Below, in pieces: positions 57,783 to 64,000 of a DNA stretch of 64,000 nt. Source of the DNA: Allomuricauda sp. ARW1Y1 (lineage in GTDB: Bacteria > Bacteroidota > Bacteroidia > Flavobacteriales > Flavobacteriaceae). Under the pieces are notes generated by a model, which ran no database searches, was not told the origin of the DNA, and saw only the letters and a list, made by a program, of their open reading frames with translations. Position numbers and translations under genes: made by a program. The stretch is taken from the NCBI RefSeq assembly GCF_013407935.1, contig NZ_JACBZU010000001.1:186001-250000 (forward strand). Reading direction: 5' to 3'. Position 1 is the first letter of the stretch. Every line of letters starts with the position of its first letter.

Positions 57783-57886
57783 AAAAAAAAGCCCAGTCTC
57801 AAGACTGGGCTTTTCCTAAATAACCAACCAAACTTTAAATTATGAAAAACCAATACTTAAAGTTATAAGGGAACCACCCCTTATGT
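57783..57886 (-). ncRNA. Candidate structured small RNA (about 100 nt)
   Basis: On the minus strand a TATCTTTG -7 element (57898-57891) is followed by three perfect hairpins in a row. The first is ATAAGGG-GTGGTT-CCCTTAT (57884-57865). The second is AACTTTAA/TTAAAGTT (57864-57831) with an 18-nt loop. The third is a terminator, AAAAGCCCAGTC-TTGA-GACTGGGCTTTT, followed by a run of T (57814-57783). The gap between the patatin gene stop (58026) and the DUF3108 start (57705) holds no protein frame of note. The expected transcript is about 57885 to 57783. It could be a trans-acting RNA or the 3' part of a regulated leader. I could not compare it with the Flavo-1 motif. Confidence 0.6.
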
Positions 57887-57890
57887 GGGT

Positions 57891-57898
57891 CAAAGATA
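57891..57898 (-). promoter_or_regulatory. -7 promoter element of the candidate small RNA
   Basis: Minus-strand TATCTTTG, a full match to TAnnTTTG. At the -33 position only a T run is seen, no TTG. The rest of the gap (57899-58025) shows nothing I can name. Confidence 0.5.
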
Positions 57899-58025
57899 CG
57901 GCAAGCTTTTTCAGAAAAAAGTGATTTTAACGGACTTTAACTAAACCCCTAAGATATTGATTGGTTTTAGCTGATTTTTTGGCAAACTATTAAGAGAACC
58001 CTAGGGTTTGATCATGTGATTTGTA

Positions 58026-60296
58026 CTAGAACCAATACCCTACACTGAAGAAAACGTTGCTCGAATCAATTTCAGGAGACCACGAGTAAAACACTTGGAT
58101 GGGGCCTAAAAAAGATTCAAATCCGTAACCTATGCCATAGCCAGAAAAACTGGGCTCTTCAAACCACTCCCCTGTCCGGAAAAGATCATCTGCTACGTTG
58201 GCATAATTTGCCGTGAACAAGGCATGGTGCTTGGGCGCAAAACGGTAATCCAACCGTCCTAATCCCTTGATATAGCTATTGCCGGGCAAACTCAGAAAAT
58301 CGTACCCAAAGAATGGTATAAAATTGTTCACAAAATCGTTTCCATAACCTCCCAACACAAAATCAAAGGAAGCCACTTGGGATGTTCCTAGCTTAAACCC
58401 TGTGTCTGCTTCCAAAGTAACGCTCAAATTGTGGATTGGGGAGAACACGCCGCCAAACTTTCCCTTGGCCACGGCAAATTCGGAGAAGTTATCGTTGTAA
58501 TCAGAAGAAAACGCATAAAAATGAAAATCCCCATCAAATAGTAGTCCCTTCGTCGGAAAATATTTATCATCGTAGGTATCCAGTTTTATTTGGGAGTAGG
58601 CGCTAAAATAGTTGGAGTTTTCAAAATTGGTTCTTTGATTTCCGGATGTGGCGACTTCCAACTCTGCATTCTCTTCCAACTGTCCCAACGTTCTTGTGCT
58701 ATAGTTCAAAAACTTGTGTTCCGCACCAATGGTAAAGGCAAATTCTTCCTTTATAAACGTTTGAAGGTATACTTGGTTGGTAAGGTCGGTAACATCCAGA
58801 TTTATCCGTTGGATGCTGGGGTCGTTGAGCACATCAAAATTTCCCTGTATCAATGAAAAATCGGTTTCCGTGTCAAAATCCGTTAACGTGGAATTGACCC
58901 CAAAGCTCCAATAGTACCCCTTGTCCAAATAATATTGCATGTTGTACCGAATATGGTCTCCCAGAATAAAATCGAAAGAGGCTACATCGTCCTTCATTAA
59001 AAAGTTCTTTTTGGTGAGGTTGATCAAAGCGGCACTTTTATAAAGATCATCATAGTGTGCCGACATTTTGATGAACATTTTGGTGGGATCCTCTTTTAGT
59101 TTCAAAATCAAGTCCGTACCCAGTCCGTTGGAAATAAGATCATACCGAATGGCCATAAAATTTCCGGTGGCCGAAAGATTGTTGATACCTTGTCGAAGGT
59201 CATCGAATGAAATTTTTTCCGCCAGATTGAAGCGTAGTTTTCCCTTGATGTAGCCACGGGTATATTGTTCGTTTCCTTCAATGATCATACGGTTGATCGT
59301 TAAGCTATCCACCAGTTGTATCCTTTTTCTGTGAGGGGGCGTACCCTTTTGGCTCTGGGCAATTTGAAGGAGTTCATCCATTCTTTTTCTGGCAGCTGCC
59401 TCTCCGTTCTTCACGATTTGACCGCCTTTTTCGAAATCGATTACCGAAAATTCGTCAATTTCCGGCCGAATGTATACATCCGTTTCCTTCGATTTCTTTT
59501 TCATATCGTTCACCGTGCGGTAATTATTGATCTGCAGCAAAATTTCGGTGGCAGAGGAAAGTGATTCCCTTGTTACCAAATCGTGTTGTACATCCACCCC
59601 AATGATCAAATCCGCTCCCATTTCCCGAACTTGACCTATGGGATAATTGTTCACCACCCCGCCATCGATCAATATTTGCCCATCGATTTCCGCAGGTTCA
59701 AAAAGGGAAGGAAAGGTTCCACTGGCCACTATGGCTTCGGGAAGATAGCCGTTGTCCAACACTATCTCTTCGCCAGTCTCCACATTAGTGGCAATGCACA
59801 CAAATGGGATGGGCAGTTTTTTGAAATCCTCCACATCCTTCACATGGTAAAGCAATTGGACCAACAGATTATAAATGTTCTGCCCACCAGAAATGGCCTG
59901 CGGAAAGGACACCTTAAAGTTCTCAAAGGGCAGCGAAAGAGCATACCGCTCGGAATCCTCCTTCTCGTAAAAGGTCTTTGCGCTACGGGGTACATTGTCC
60001 TGGATCAAATCGGTAAAATCGGTGCTCCTAAAAATGGAATCCAATTGTGCAGCGGAATACCCAGAGGCATACAGTGCCCCGACAATAGCGCCCATACTGG
60101 TGCCGCCAATGTAGTCCACCTTGATTCCAGCCTCCTCGATCACCTTTAAAACTCCGATGTGTGCGAGGCCCTTGGCGCCTCCACCGCTCAAAACAAGGCC
60201 CACCTTGGGCGGTTTGCTTTCCGAAATGTCCTGTGCCCAACCTGACCAGCCGAGCAAGGCAAAACATATAGATAGATAGATGGCCTTGTTCCGCAT
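58026..60296 (-). CDS. Patatin-like phospholipase with outer-membrane barrel
   Basis: 756 residues. A signal peptide (ending LLGWSGWAQ) is followed by a patatin domain (about 31-330): glycine-rich oxyanion GLVLSGGGAKGLAHIGVL, nucleophile Ser67 in GGTSMG and Asp211 in LIDGGVVNNYPI. A POTRA-like segment (about 335-400, LTINRMIIEGNEQYTRGYIKGKLRF) leads to a 16-strand surface-antigen barrel ending FFSVGYWF. This is the PlpD/type Vd autotransporter-like layout, with a lipase on the outside of the outer membrane. The substrate is probably phospholipid. It ends before the small-RNA region, and uvrC lies 3 bp upstream on the same strand. Confidence 0.92.
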   Translation of the reverse strand: MRNKAIYLSICFALLGWSGWAQDISESKPPKVGLVLSGGGAKGLAHIGVLKVIEEAGIKVDYIGGTSMGAIVGALYASGYSAAQLDSIFRSTDFTDLIQDNVPRSAKTFYEKEDSERYALSLPFENFKVSFPQAISGGQNIYNLLVQLLYHVKDVEDFKKLPIPFVCIATNVETGEEIVLDNGYLPEAIVASGTFPSLFEPAEIDGQILIDGGVVNNYPIGQVREMGADLIIGVDVQHDLVTRESLSSATEILLQINNYRTVNDMKKKSKETDVYIRPEIDEFSVIDFEKGGQIVKNGEAAARKRMDELLQIAQSQKGTPPHRKRIQLVDSLTINRMIIEGNEQYTRGYIKGKLRFNLAEKISFDDLRQGINNLSATGNFMAIRYDLISNGLGTDLILKLKEDPTKMFIKMSAHYDDLYKSAALINLTKKNFLMKDDVASFDFILGDHIRYNMQYYLDKGYYWSFGVNSTLTDFDTETDFSLIQGNFDVLNDPSIQRINLDVTDLTNQVYLQTFIKEEFAFTIGAEHKFLNYSTRTLGQLEENAELEVATSGNQRTNFENSNYFSAYSQIKLDTYDDKYFPTKGLLFDGDFHFYAFSSDYNDNFSEFAVAKGKFGGVFSPIHNLSVTLEADTGFKLGTSQVASFDFVLGGYGNDFVNNFIPFFGYDFLSLPGNSYIKGLGRLDYRFAPKHHALFTANYANVADDLFRTGEWFEEPSFSGYGIGYGFESFLGPIQVFYSWSPEIDSSNVFFSVGYWF

Positions 60297-60299
60297 AAT

Positions 60300-62093
60300 T
60301 TAGGTGTGAAAAGTTTTATAGATTTTCTTTGCCTTGGATGCCCCAACGCTTTCCGTCAATTTTTCAATGCTTGCCTCCTTGATTCGTTTGACCGATTTAA
60401 AGCTCTTGAGCAACTGCTCGGCCGTTTTTTCACCAATTCCTTCAATATTGACCAATTCGGAGCTGATGGCACCCTTGCTTCGTTTGTTCCGGTGATGGGT
60501 TATTCCAAACCGGTGCGCTTCGTTTCGGAGCTGTTGGATTATTTTGAGGGATTCCGACCTTTTGTCCAAATACAAGGGAACCGGGTCGTCCGGAAAATAA
60601 ATTTCTTCCAGTCGCTTCGCAATCCCGATAATGGCTATTTTCCCCCTTAAGCCTAATACTTCCAAGCTTTTTAAGGCAGATGATAATTGCCCTTTGCCCC
60701 CATCAATCACGATCAGTTGCGGCAGGGGTTCTTCCTCATTGAGCAATCGCTTGTACCTTCGGAAGACCACTTCTTCCATACTGGCAAAATCGTCCGGCCC
60801 TTCTACGCTTTTGATATTGAAGTGGCGATAATCCTTTTTCGAAGGTTTGCCATCCTTAAAAACTACACAGGCCGCTACGGGGTTGCTTCCCTGTATATTG
60901 GAGTTGTCAAAGCATTCGATGTGACGAGGTTCCTCGGATAACCGTAAATCCGCCTTCATCTGCTGCATGATCCGATTGGTATGCCTGTCCGGATCGGTGA
61001 TCTTGATTTGTTTTAGTCTATCCTGCCTGTAGTATCTGGCATTACGCTCTGATAGGTCCAGAATGCGGCGTTTATCACCCAACTTTGGGAGCGTGATCTT
61101 CAAATCTTCCTCTACGGTAACAGCAAATGGGAGGTAGACCTCTTTGGATTGCGATTTGAACCGCTGCCGGATTTCCGTAATTGCCAATTGGAGCAACTCT
61201 TCGTCCGTTTCTTCCAGTTTCTTTTTGATTTCCAAGGTGTGCGATCGAACAATAGCTCCATGCGAAATCTGTAAAAAGTTGATGTAGGCATGGGTCTTGT
61301 CCGAAATAATGGAGAACACATCCACATTGTTGATCTTTGGGTTGACCACGGTGGATTTGGCTTGATAGTTCTCCAGCACATCGATTTTATCCTTGACCCG
61401 TTGCGCCTTTTCGAACTCCATCTCCTCTGCAAATGACTTCATTTGCTGCTTGAAGTTTTGAATGGAGCTTTTAAAGTTTCCTTTTATGATTTGCCGAATC
61501 GCTTCGATTTGATCGTGATAGTCTTTCTCACTCTGCAGACCTTCGCACGGTCCTGCGCAATTTCCCAAGTGATAGTCCAAACAAACCTTATATTTTCCAG
61601 CTTCTATTTTTTCTTCTGACAGGTCGTAGTTACAGGTGCGCAGCGGGTAAAGGCTCTTCACCAAGTCCAAGAGGGTACGTACCGTTTTCATGCTCGTGTA
61701 CGGGCCATAATATTCCGAGCCGTCCTTGATGAGCTTGCGTGTGGAAAAGACACGGGGAAACCGTTCGTTTTTGATACATATCCAAGGGTAGGACTTATCG
61801 TCCTTGAGCAGCACATTGTAGCGGGGCAACAGTTTTTTGATCAGGTTGTTCTCCAACAACAACGCATCCGACTCGGTGGGCACCACAATGTGTTTTATGG
61901 AACGGATTTTTTTGACGAGCACCCGGGTTTTCCCATAGTCCTGTTTTTTGTTGAAGTAAGAGGATACCCTCTTCTTCAAATTTTTGGCCTTCCCCACATA
62001 CAATATCTTTCCATCGGCATCATAAAACTGATACACGCCTGGATTATCGGGAAGGGCGCTTAATTGAACTTGTAAGGATGCCGATTTGGACAT
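60300..62093 (-). CDS. uvrC: Excinuclease ABC subunit C
   Basis: 597 residues. The N-terminal GIY-YIG nuclease domain begins GVYQFYDADGKILYVGKAKNLKKRV (core GVYQFYD and LYVGKAKNL). A UVR motif (about 205-240, FKQQMKSFAEEMEFEKAQRVKD), an RNase H-like UvrC homology domain with IECFDNSNIQGSNPVAACVVF and IDGGKGQL, and C-terminal helix-hairpin-helix repeats (VNIEGIGEKTAEQLLKSF) complete it. It makes both incisions in nucleotide-excision repair with UvrB. Its stop is 3 bp before the patatin gene start, so the two may share a transcript from TAACTTTG at 62138-62131. Confidence 0.97.
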   Translation of the reverse strand: MSKSASLQVQLSALPDNPGVYQFYDADGKILYVGKAKNLKKRVSSYFNKKQDYGKTRVLVKKIRSIKHIVVPTESDALLLENNLIKKLLPRYNVLLKDDKSYPWICIKNERFPRVFSTRKLIKDGSEYYGPYTSMKTVRTLLDLVKSLYPLRTCNYDLSEEKIEAGKYKVCLDYHLGNCAGPCEGLQSEKDYHDQIEAIRQIIKGNFKSSIQNFKQQMKSFAEEMEFEKAQRVKDKIDVLENYQAKSTVVNPKINNVDVFSIISDKTHAYINFLQISHGAIVRSHTLEIKKKLEETDEELLQLAITEIRQRFKSQSKEVYLPFAVTVEEDLKITLPKLGDKRRILDLSERNARYYRQDRLKQIKITDPDRHTNRIMQQMKADLRLSEEPRHIECFDNSNIQGSNPVAACVVFKDGKPSKKDYRHFNIKSVEGPDDFASMEEVVFRRYKRLLNEEEPLPQLIVIDGGKGQLSSALKSLEVLGLRGKIAIIGIAKRLEEIYFPDDPVPLYLDKRSESLKIIQQLRNEAHRFGITHHRNKRSKGAISSELVNIEGIGEKTAEQLLKSFKSVKRIKEASIEKLTESVGASKAKKIYKTFHT

Positions 62094-62130
62094 AGGAGTT
62101 CCGTAAAATGAGCTTTTTTTGACGTTTTAA

Positions 62131-62138
62131 CAAAGTTA
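62131..62138 (-). promoter_or_regulatory. -7 promoter element for uvrC
   Basis: Minus-strand TAACTTTG matches TAnnTTTG, 37 bp before the uvrC start. No clear -33 TTG is seen. Confidence 0.45.
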
Positions 62139-62442
62139 TATTTTAATTGCAGTGATAATTGTTAAACTTGATCAATTCCTGTTTTGAGTTCATATTTGCA
62201 CATTCTGATCTGACGGATGGCCCAAAACTCCATAAAACCAATAGGTTAACCCATATATTCCCTCAAACAAAAAACTAGGGTTTTTCCCTAAAAAACTATG
62301 GAAAACCTATAATTCCATGTTAAGTTAAGGGAACAATCTGTTAAACTGTTGCTAAAAATTGTGCATTTCATCGATAAAATCTGCATTTCATGGTAAACTT
62401 TCCATTTGTTTTACTTACATTTAACCATATAAATACAATCCT
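62139..62442. other. Long intergenic region with short repeats
   Basis: No protein frame of note is present in this stretch between uvrC and the 29-residue mini-protein. It holds a TAGGG-TTTTT-CCCTA hairpin (62276-62290) and a direct repeat TGCATTTCAT at 62362-62371 and 62382-62391, exactly 20 bp apart, with A-rich flanks. The repeat lies 52-81 bp before the mini-protein start and might be a pair of regulator sites. No convincing TAnnTTTG on the plus strand was found. Confidence 0.4.
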
Positions 62443-62532
62443 ATGGAAAACTATATCATCGTTTTGGGAATGTACTTGATTTTGATGCTTTTCTTCAAAA
62501 TCTTCTTCTCCGTGGCAACAAAAGGAGAGTAG
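62443..62532 (+). CDS. Putative 29-residue membrane mini-protein
   Basis: ATG at 62443 to TAG at 62530-62532. It codes for a 29-residue peptide that begins MENYIIVLGMYLILM and ends SVATKGE. The central roughly 20 residues are strongly hydrophobic, enough for one membrane helix, with a charged C-terminus (Lys, Glu). It is preceded by an A-rich stretch typical of translation starts in this phylum and by the paired TGCATTTCAT repeats. The 5-formyl-THF cyclo-ligase starts 45 bp downstream. I do not recognise the sequence. It may be a subunit or regulator of a membrane complex. Confidence 0.5.
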   Translation: MENYIIVLGMYLILMLFFKIFFSVATKGE

Positions 62533-62577
62533 TAATTTCGTTCCCCTAAAAGAACCCCAAAATTCTGCATCATTTAG

Positions 62578-63141
62578 ATGTTGAAAAGTGAACTTAGAAA
62601 AAAATACAACCGCCTCAGAACAGAACTTTCAACGGAGCAATCTTCCGATTTAAGTTTGGTTTTGACCAATCATATCCTTCAAATCCCAATTTGGGATTTT
62701 TTTTATTTCCATATATTTCTGAGTATCGAAGAAAAGAAGGAAGTAGACACCTTGCCCCTGATTACATTATTACAAGGAAAAGATAAAAATATCGTGGTCC
62801 CTAAGGTCGCGAGCAAGACCGCCATGGCCAATTATTTACTCACCGATACTACTACCCTAAAGAAAAGTGCTTGGGGCGTTCCTGAGCCTGTGGAAGGTAT
62901 CGAGGTCCCCGAAAACAAGATTGATGTGGTTTTTGTGCCGCTAATGGCTTTTGACACTTTGGGCAACCGTGTGGGATACGGTGCTGGTTTTTATGATGGG
63001 TTTTTAAGGAAATGCCACAAGGAAACCATTAAAATAGGACTTTCACTCTTCGAAGCGGAACAGGAGCCCATTACGGACGTGCATGAAAATGACGTGAAAT
63101 TGGATTATTGCGTAACCCCTGAACGGATTTACACATTCTGA
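62578..63141 (+). CDS. 5-formyltetrahydrofolate cyclo-ligase family protein
   Basis: 187 residues. The N-terminal start KSELRKKYNRLRTELS, the middle KKSAWGVPEPVEG and the ATP/phosphate-binding GYGAGFYDGFLRKC near the C-terminus are all family marks. It converts 5-formyl-THF to 5,10-methenyl-THF with ATP, recycling a folate that otherwise inhibits one-carbon enzymes. It overlaps the convergent lspA gene by 13 bp at its end. The mini-protein gene is 45 bp upstream in the same direction. Confidence 0.93.
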   Translation: MLKSELRKKYNRLRTELSTEQSSDLSLVLTNHILQIPIWDFFYFHIFLSIEEKKEVDTLPLITLLQGKDKNIVVPKVASKTAMANYLLTDTTTLKKSAWGVPEPVEGIEVPENKIDVVFVPLMAFDTLGNRVGYGAGFYDGFLRKCHKETIKIGLSLFEAEQEPITDVHENDVKLDYCVTPERIYTF

Positions 63142-63782
63142 TTACCAGAATCCTCTTTTTTTTCTTCTTCCTGCTTCGGAAATGCCTTTTTGTTGAACAC
63201 AATCAAAATACCCACCCCTGTGCTAATCGCCGTGTCCGCGATATTGAAAACAGGTTCGAAAAAGCGGAAACTCCTTCCACCCAACGAAGGCACCCAATCT
63301 GGCCAGGTGGTATCTACCAGCGGAAAGTAAAGCATGTCCACCACTTTGCCATGGAACAGGCTTCCGTAGGGTTCCTCTGCAAATAAGGTCGCTACTTGTC
63401 CGTTGCTGTGGTCAAAAATGATTCCGTAGAATACCGAGTCTATAATATTTCCAACAGCTCCGGCAAAAATCAAGGATACCGCCAAAATTAAAGTACGCGG
63501 TGACTGCTTTTTAATGATATCCCACAACCAATAACCGATGCCAAAAACCGCAAAAATTCGGAATATGGTCAAAACCAATTTTCCCGCCCTTTCGGAAATA
63601 GGTAATAGATCGCTCAATTTGGTGCCCCAAGCTGCCCCTTCGTTCTCAATAAACAGTATTTTGAACCAACTGAACACTTCATGGGCCTCGCCCAGAATAA
63701 AACTGGTCTTAATGTAGATTTTACTGATCTGGTCCACCAAAAGGATCAGAAAGATTATGAGAAGGGACTTTTTCAGGTTCAT
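63129..63782 (-). CDS. lspA: Lipoprotein signal peptidase (signal peptidase II)
   Basis: 217 residues with four hydrophobic segments. Family blocks are VDQISKIYIK, FIENEGAAWG, FAGAVGNIIDSVFYG (first catalytic Asp) and FNIADTAISTGV (second catalytic Asp). The protein is longer than the roughly 165-residue Proteobacterial enzymes because of a periplasmic insertion between the two Asp motifs, which is normal in Bacteroidota. It cleaves the signal of prolipoproteins after lipid attachment, so it serves the many lipoproteins in this window. It has a TATTTTTG element 21 bp upstream and overlaps the cyclo-ligase gene by 13 bp. Confidence 0.96.
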   Translation of the reverse strand: MNLKKSLLIIFLILLVDQISKIYIKTSFILGEAHEVFSWFKILFIENEGAAWGTKLSDLLPISERAGKLVLTIFRIFAVFGIGYWLWDIIKKQSPRTLILAVSLIFAGAVGNIIDSVFYGIIFDHSNGQVATLFAEEPYGSLFHGKVVDMLYFPLVDTTWPDWVPSLGGRSFRFFEPVFNIADTAISTGVGILIVFNKKAFPKQEEEKKEDSGNQNV

Positions 63783-63802
63783 GCTTGTACTAAAAAGGAT
63801 TG

Positions 63803-63810
63803 CAAAAATA
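63803..63810 (-). promoter_or_regulatory. -7 promoter element for lspA
   Basis: Minus-strand TATTTTTG matches TAnnTTTG, 20 bp before the start codon, between the stop of the upstream DUF4097-like gene and lspA. Confidence 0.45.
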
Positions 63811-63816
63811 TGGATA

Positions 63817-64000
63817 TTATTTTGTTTTCTTGAGGATGATGTCGCCTTCTATGGTCTTCAGCACAAATTGATTATCCCCCGAGGGAATCGACTCCTTGCT
63901 TAGATTGCCATATACACTCTCCGCAACAATATTCCCGCTCGCAGTCGAAAGCACAATATCCCCTTTTTGCGTGGTCACTTGAACGGATTCGGAAATGTTT
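63817..64000 (-). CDS. DUF4097-like beta-helix protein, C-terminal end (5' part outside window)
   Basis: The last 61 codons of a minus-strand gene; stop TAA at 63819-63817. The visible end has repeated short strands of the pattern VQVTTQKGDIVLSTASGNIVAESVYGNL and VLKTIEGDIILKKTK, the ladder of glycine/asparagine turns seen in DUF4097/DUF2807-type putative auto-transporter adhesin heads. The start, any signal peptide and the neighbours lie beyond the window. It is on the same strand as lspA, 34 bp upstream of it. Confidence 0.7.
   Translation of the reverse strand, partial: NISESVQVTTQKGDIVLSTASGNIVAESVYGNLSKESIPSGDNQFVLKTIEGDIILKKTK

Noticed and set aside
57842..57868. Plus-strand mini-frame MKNQYLKL inside the candidate RNA region
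   Set aside because: The promoter element and T run both point to the minus strand, and the 8-codon frame lies within a stem-loop. It is probably accidental.
62860..62920. VPEPVEG string in the cyclo-ligase, which resembles repeat-derived PEPVEG peptides seen in Bacteroidota
   Set aside because: The W-G-x-P-E-P motif is a native part of the 5-formyl-THF cyclo-ligase family, so a repeat insertion is not needed.

Overview
The window looks like a chromosomal segment of a marine-type member of the Flavobacteriaceae (Bacteroidota), possibly close to Muricauda/Allomuricauda. The genus is a guess from gene content and style. The phylum-level call rests on four TonB-dependent receptors, several with an N-terminal carboxypeptidase-regulatory-like domain; on DUF4270 and DUF5689 lipoproteins; on the isolated atpD-atpC pair; on many TAnnTTTG -7 promoter elements; and on scarce Shine-Dalgarno sites. 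No tRNA, rRNA, CRISPR array, transposase, integrase or phage gene was seen. Most of the window is core or lineage-typical chromosome.

Layout. 1-8.8 kb: the end of a MocR-like aminotransferase-fold protein that lacks its PLP lysine, a GT39-type membrane glycosyltransferase, a DUF2007 protein, an M61 peptidase with a GNAT acetyltransferase, and a giant AsmA-like protein. 8.8-18.5 kb, all minus strand: atpC-atpD, a TonB receptor, glmS, a DUF4270 lipoprotein carrying calcium-binding-type repeats, and a half-length starch-synthase-like protein. 18.5-25.6 kb, plus strand: panC, panD, a UPF0104 membrane protein, an esterase-fold protein that lost its serine, radA, and a PQQ-dehydrogenase-like lipoprotein with a built-in cytochrome c domain. 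25.6-34.4 kb: aldo/keto reductase, xth, an isochorismatase-like hydrolase overlapping a TonB receptor, DUF1801 and GyrI-like proteins, an sdpR-sdpI pair with a perfect 20-bp palindrome before it, a DUF3124 lipoprotein and fhs.

34.4-43 kb: glyS, a coiled-coil membrane protein, a ComF protein, an Ig-like lipoprotein, a nitrilase-family amidase, an ankyrin protein and katG. 43-49.5 kb: a SYLF protein, then a divergent module of TonB receptor plus DUF5689/lamin-tail lipoprotein on one side and a secreted endonuclease/phosphatase on the other. 49.5-57.7 kb: a very large Oar-like TonB receptor, then the tight operon DUF3108, tryptophan-2,3-dioxygenase family, M23 peptidase, pgi. 57.8-64 kb: a candidate structured small RNA with its own promoter and terminator, a patatin/outer-membrane-barrel phospholipase, uvrC, a 29-residue membrane mini-protein, a 5-formyl-THF cyclo-ligase, lspA and the tail of a DUF4097-like protein.

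The most worthwhile leads are the roughly 100-nt RNA candidate at 57.8 kb, the receptor/lipoprotein/nuclease module at 43.8-49.0 kb, the orphan SdpRI pair with its operator, the 29-residue membrane protein, and a set of enzymes whose catalytic residues are replaced (MocR-like, esterase-like, starch-synthase-like, M23).
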